16,092 nt of DNA, from positions 1 to 16,092 of the forward strand of contig UQNP01000031.1 of NCBI GenBank assembly GCA_900542385.1, given 5' to 3'. Source of the DNA: an uncultured Eubacterium sp. (lineage in GTDB: Bacteria > Bacillota > Clostridia > Peptostreptococcales > Anaerovoracaceae). How positions within the stretch are numbered: the stretch's first letter is position 1; each line of letters starts with the position of its first letter. The notes under the pieces are model-generated. The model searched no databases, was not told the DNA's origin, and saw nothing but the letters and a program-made list of their open reading frames with translations. Below are positions 14,053 through 16,092 of this stretch, in pieces. The position numbers were made by a program, and so were the translations under genes.

Positions 14053-15993
14053 ATGAAGGGCTATAAAAGTGAAAGTATCAGAAACGTTGCACTTGTTGGA
14101 CATGGAGGCTGTGGAAAGACTACATTTCTTGAAGCTGCTCTGCTGGCTACGGGAGTTATAAGCAGACTTGGAAAGGTTGAAGACGGAAATACAGTTTCCG
14201 ACTACGACAAGATGGAGATTGAGAAGGGTTATTCCATAAGCACTTCACTTGTGCCTGTTGAATATAAAAATGTGAAGATAAACTTCGTTGATACACCGGG
14301 ATTTTTCGACTTCGTCGGAGAAGTGAATTCTGCGCTCAGAGCTGTTGAAGCTGCGGCAATAGTTGTAGACGCTTCATCAGGAGTACAGGTCGGAACTGAA
14401 AAAGCCTGGAATTCATGCAAGCATTTCAATATTCCTAAGTTCTTTCTCATAAATAAAACGGATAAGGAAAACGTAAATGTTGAAGAAGTCATAGATGAAC
14501 TTAAGAGTAAATTCGGAACTTCCGTAGTTACTCTGGATGATAAGGATGCACTGACGGAAGCAATAGCTGAGACCGATGAAGAACTGATGGAAAAATTCTT
14601 TTCGGGAGAAGAGTTTACCGATGAAGAATTCAACAGAGGTCTTTCCCATGGTATAGGCGCAGGAGATATCGTGCCGGTAATGTCATGTTCGGCAATGACA
14701 GGAGACGGTGTAGAGGATGCGCTTGCCAAATTTATAGACCTGGTGCCTAAAGCAACGGATCATGAGGAGTATGATGCTGAGAATGATTCTGGCGAGGCTA
14801 TAAAAGTAAAAGTAGATGCTTCAGGAAAGCCTGCTGCTTTTGTATTTAAAACTATCGCAGACCCGTTCCTCGGAAAGATATCCCTTGCAAAAGTGATTTC
14901 CGGAACGCTCAAAGGAGGTCAGGAAATATACAATGCAAGAGCTGAAAAGGCTGAAAAACTGGGTTCCATGTTCTTCATGAGAGGAAAGACTCAGGAAGAC
15001 GCACCTGCAGTGGAAGCAGGAGATATAGTTGCTATAGCTAAGCTTCAGTTCACAAAGACCGGAGATACTCTCTGCGAAAAGGGCAATATAATCAAGTTCC
15101 CTCCTGTAGAGTTCCCTGAGCCGTCCCTGTATATAGCAGTAGAGCCTGCGGACAAGGGCGACGATGAAAAAGTAGGTACCGGACTCCATAAGCTGATGGA
15201 GGAAGATCCATCCTTCAAGCTCGACAGAAACGTTGAGACTCATCAGATGCTTCTTGGAGGACAGGGAGAGATCCAGCTCAATATAATAATGGCAAAACTC
15301 AAGGACAAGTTCGGCGTAGATGTAGTAACCGTTCCTCAGAAAATAGCTTACAGAGAGACGATAAAAGGTACTTCGGATGTACAGGGAAAACATAAGAAAC
15401 AGTCCGGAGGAGCAGGTCAGTACGGAGACGTTCATATAAGATTCTCCCCTTCGCAGGAAGAGTTTGAATTCTCGGAAGAGCTGTTCGGAGGAGCTATACC
15501 GAAGAACTATGTTCCTGCCGTTGAAAAAGGTTTGAAAGAATCTATGGAAAAGGGACCTCTTGCAGGATGCAAGGTAGTAAATATCAAAGCTGTACTTTAT
15601 GACGGATCTTATCACGATGTCGATTCCAATGAAATGGCGTTCAAGATCGCAGCTTCACTGGCATTCAAGAAGGGTATTTCGGAAGCAAAGCCTTGTCTGC
15701 TTGAGCCTGTTATGAAACTGGAGATAGTCGTTCCTGATGAATATATGGGTGACGTTATGGGCGATATGAATAAGAGAAGAGGAAAGATCCTTGGTATGGA
15801 GCCTTTAGCCGGAGGCGGACAGAAGCTGATGGCTGAAGCACCTCAGGCTGAGCTCTTTGATTATGCCATAGTGCTTAGATCCATGACTCAGGCGAGAGGC
15901 AGCTTTACTATGAGTTTTGAAAGATATGAGGAGGTACCTGCACAGATAGCGCAGAAGATAATAGCGGAGCATCAGGAAGAACAGGAAAAATAG
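14053..15993 (+). CDS. EF-G-like translational GTPase (non-canonical EF-G paralogue)
   Basis: 646 residues, shorter than canonical EF-G (about 690-700). All EF-G domains are recognisable: a G domain with P-loop GHGGCGKT (16-23), DTPG (80-83), NKTD (134-137) and SCSAMTG (211-217); domain II (about 260-340); domain III with GQGEIQLNI; domain IV with GGAGQYGDVHIRF; and domain V with EPVMKLEIVVPDEYMGDVMGDMNKRRGKI. Two features set it apart. The switch I RGIT-type motif is replaced by EKGYSIS, and the DTPGH histidine is Phe84. Both are normal in the EF-G-like branch whose members coexist with true EF-G, so it should not be called fusA without comparison. The role is uncertain, perhaps ribosome-related under stress or a regulatory GTPase. 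It is a single-gene unit with its own promoter and terminator, unrelated to the hydrogenase genes. Confidence 0.9.
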   Translation: MKGYKSESIRNVALVGHGGCGKTTFLEAALLATGVISRLGKVEDGNTVSDYDKMEIEKGYSISTSLVPVEYKNVKINFVDTPGFFDFVGEVNSALRAVEAAAIVVDASSGVQVGTEKAWNSCKHFNIPKFFLINKTDKENVNVEEVIDELKSKFGTSVVTLDDKDALTEAIAETDEELMEKFFSGEEFTDEEFNRGLSHGIGAGDIVPVMSCSAMTGDGVEDALAKFIDLVPKATDHEEYDAENDSGEAIKVKVDASGKPAAFVFKTIADPFLGKISLAKVISGTLKGGQEIYNARAEKAEKLGSMFFMRGKTQEDAPAVEAGDIVAIAKLQFTKTGDTLCEKGNIIKFPPVEFPEPSLYIAVEPADKGDDEKVGTGLHKLMEEDPSFKLDRNVETHQMLLGGQGEIQLNIIMAKLKDKFGVDVVTVPQKIAYRETIKGTSDVQGKHKKQSGGAGQYGDVHIRFSPSQEEFEFSEELFGGAIPKNYVPAVEKGLKESMEKGPLAGCKVVNIKAVLYDGSYHDVDSNEMAFKIAASLAFKKGISEAKPCLLEPVMKLEIVVPDEYMGDVMGDMNKRRGKILGMEPLAGGGQKLMAEAPQAELFDYAIVLRSMTQARGSFTMSFERYEEVPAQIAQKIIAEHQEEQEK

Positions 15994-16020
15994 ACAGTAA
16001 TTTATAAAGTGTTGATAATT

Positions 16021-16050
16021 GAAAGGAACCGGCATCGGTTCCTTTCTTTT
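16021..16050 (+). terminator. Intrinsic terminator of the EF-G-like gene
   Basis: GAAAGGAACCG (16021-16031) and CGGTTCCTTTC (16036-16046) form a perfect 11-bp stem with a 4-base GCAT loop, followed by TTTT and a second T-rich stretch. Confidence 0.92.
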
Positions 16051-16052
16051 GC

Positions 16053-16081
16053 TTTATTTTCGAGTTAGTTTAATATATAAT
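16053..16081 (+). promoter_or_regulatory. Possible promoter for a gene beyond the right edge
   Basis: TATAAT (16076-16081) stands in AT-rich DNA 17 bp after a weak TTTATT (16053-16058). The -35 match is poor and the downstream gene is outside the window. Confidence 0.3.
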
Positions 16082-16092
16082 ATAGAGAAAAT

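Noticed and set aside
14821..15615. 264-codon open frame on the minus strand within the EF-G-like gene
   Set aside because: It is a shadow of a well-conserved gene; the translation is rich in Ser, Tyr and Leu with no family motif and no ribosome site.
1..16092. CRISPR arrays, tRNA or rRNA genes, insertion sequences, phage genes
   Set aside because: I saw no regularly spaced repeats, no cloverleaf-like or rRNA-like segments, and no transposase or integrase motifs on either strand.

Overview
The window looks like a chromosomal segment of an anaerobic, hydrogen-metabolising member of the Clostridia (Firmicutes). The signs are strong AGGAGG-type ribosome binding sites, AT-rich promoters close to the sigma-A consensus, intrinsic terminators, a group 4 [NiFe] hydrogenase of the Ech type, and a cell-surface protein with a DUF4430 domain plus an alpha/alpha toroid, a combination typical of gut Clostridia. 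A family such as Anaerovoracaceae is only a guess. There is no sign of phage, transposon, CRISPR array, rRNA or tRNA.

Layout. (1) 1-2407, plus strand: the 3' end of a membrane protein that looks like an ECF-transporter S component, followed at once by a secreted, membrane-anchored protein carrying a DUF4430 (transcobalamin-like) domain, an Ig-like domain and an alpha/alpha-toroid domain. Together they suggest corrinoid or other small-ligand capture and uptake. (2) 2408-2612: a near-perfect promoter, a 26-codon gene for a tiny membrane protein, and a hairpin terminator shared with the converging hyp operon. (3) 8420-2643, minus strand: a complete [NiFe]-hydrogenase maturation operon, hypA-hypB-hypF-hypC-hypD-hypE. 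(4) 8421-8671: a divergent AT-rich control region with a Rex-like half-palindrome, an 18-bp inverted repeat and a TATAAT box. (5) 8672-13888, plus strand: a six-gene Ech hydrogenase operon, echABCDEF, ending in a strong terminator. EchF is unusual in having a second 2[4Fe-4S] ferredoxin module. (6) 14053-15993, plus strand: a single-gene unit for an EF-G-like GTPase with its own promoter (containing an inverted repeat) and terminator. The last 40 bases look like the start of the next promoter.

How it works together. EchABCDEF should oxidise reduced ferredoxin, reduce protons to H2 and pump H+ or Na+. HypF and HypE make the CN ligands, HypC and HypD assemble Fe(CN)2CO, and HypA and HypB insert nickel into EchE. 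EchE ends at its last Ni-ligand motif, so no maturation protease is needed and none is present. The island therefore holds the structural genes and the whole core maturation set for one energy-conserving hydrogenase, controlled from one divergent promoter region. The most unusual items are the intrinsic-factor-like surface protein next to a transporter subunit, the four-cluster EchF, and the 26-residue membrane protein with its own consensus promoter. I did not find an entirely unprecedented system.
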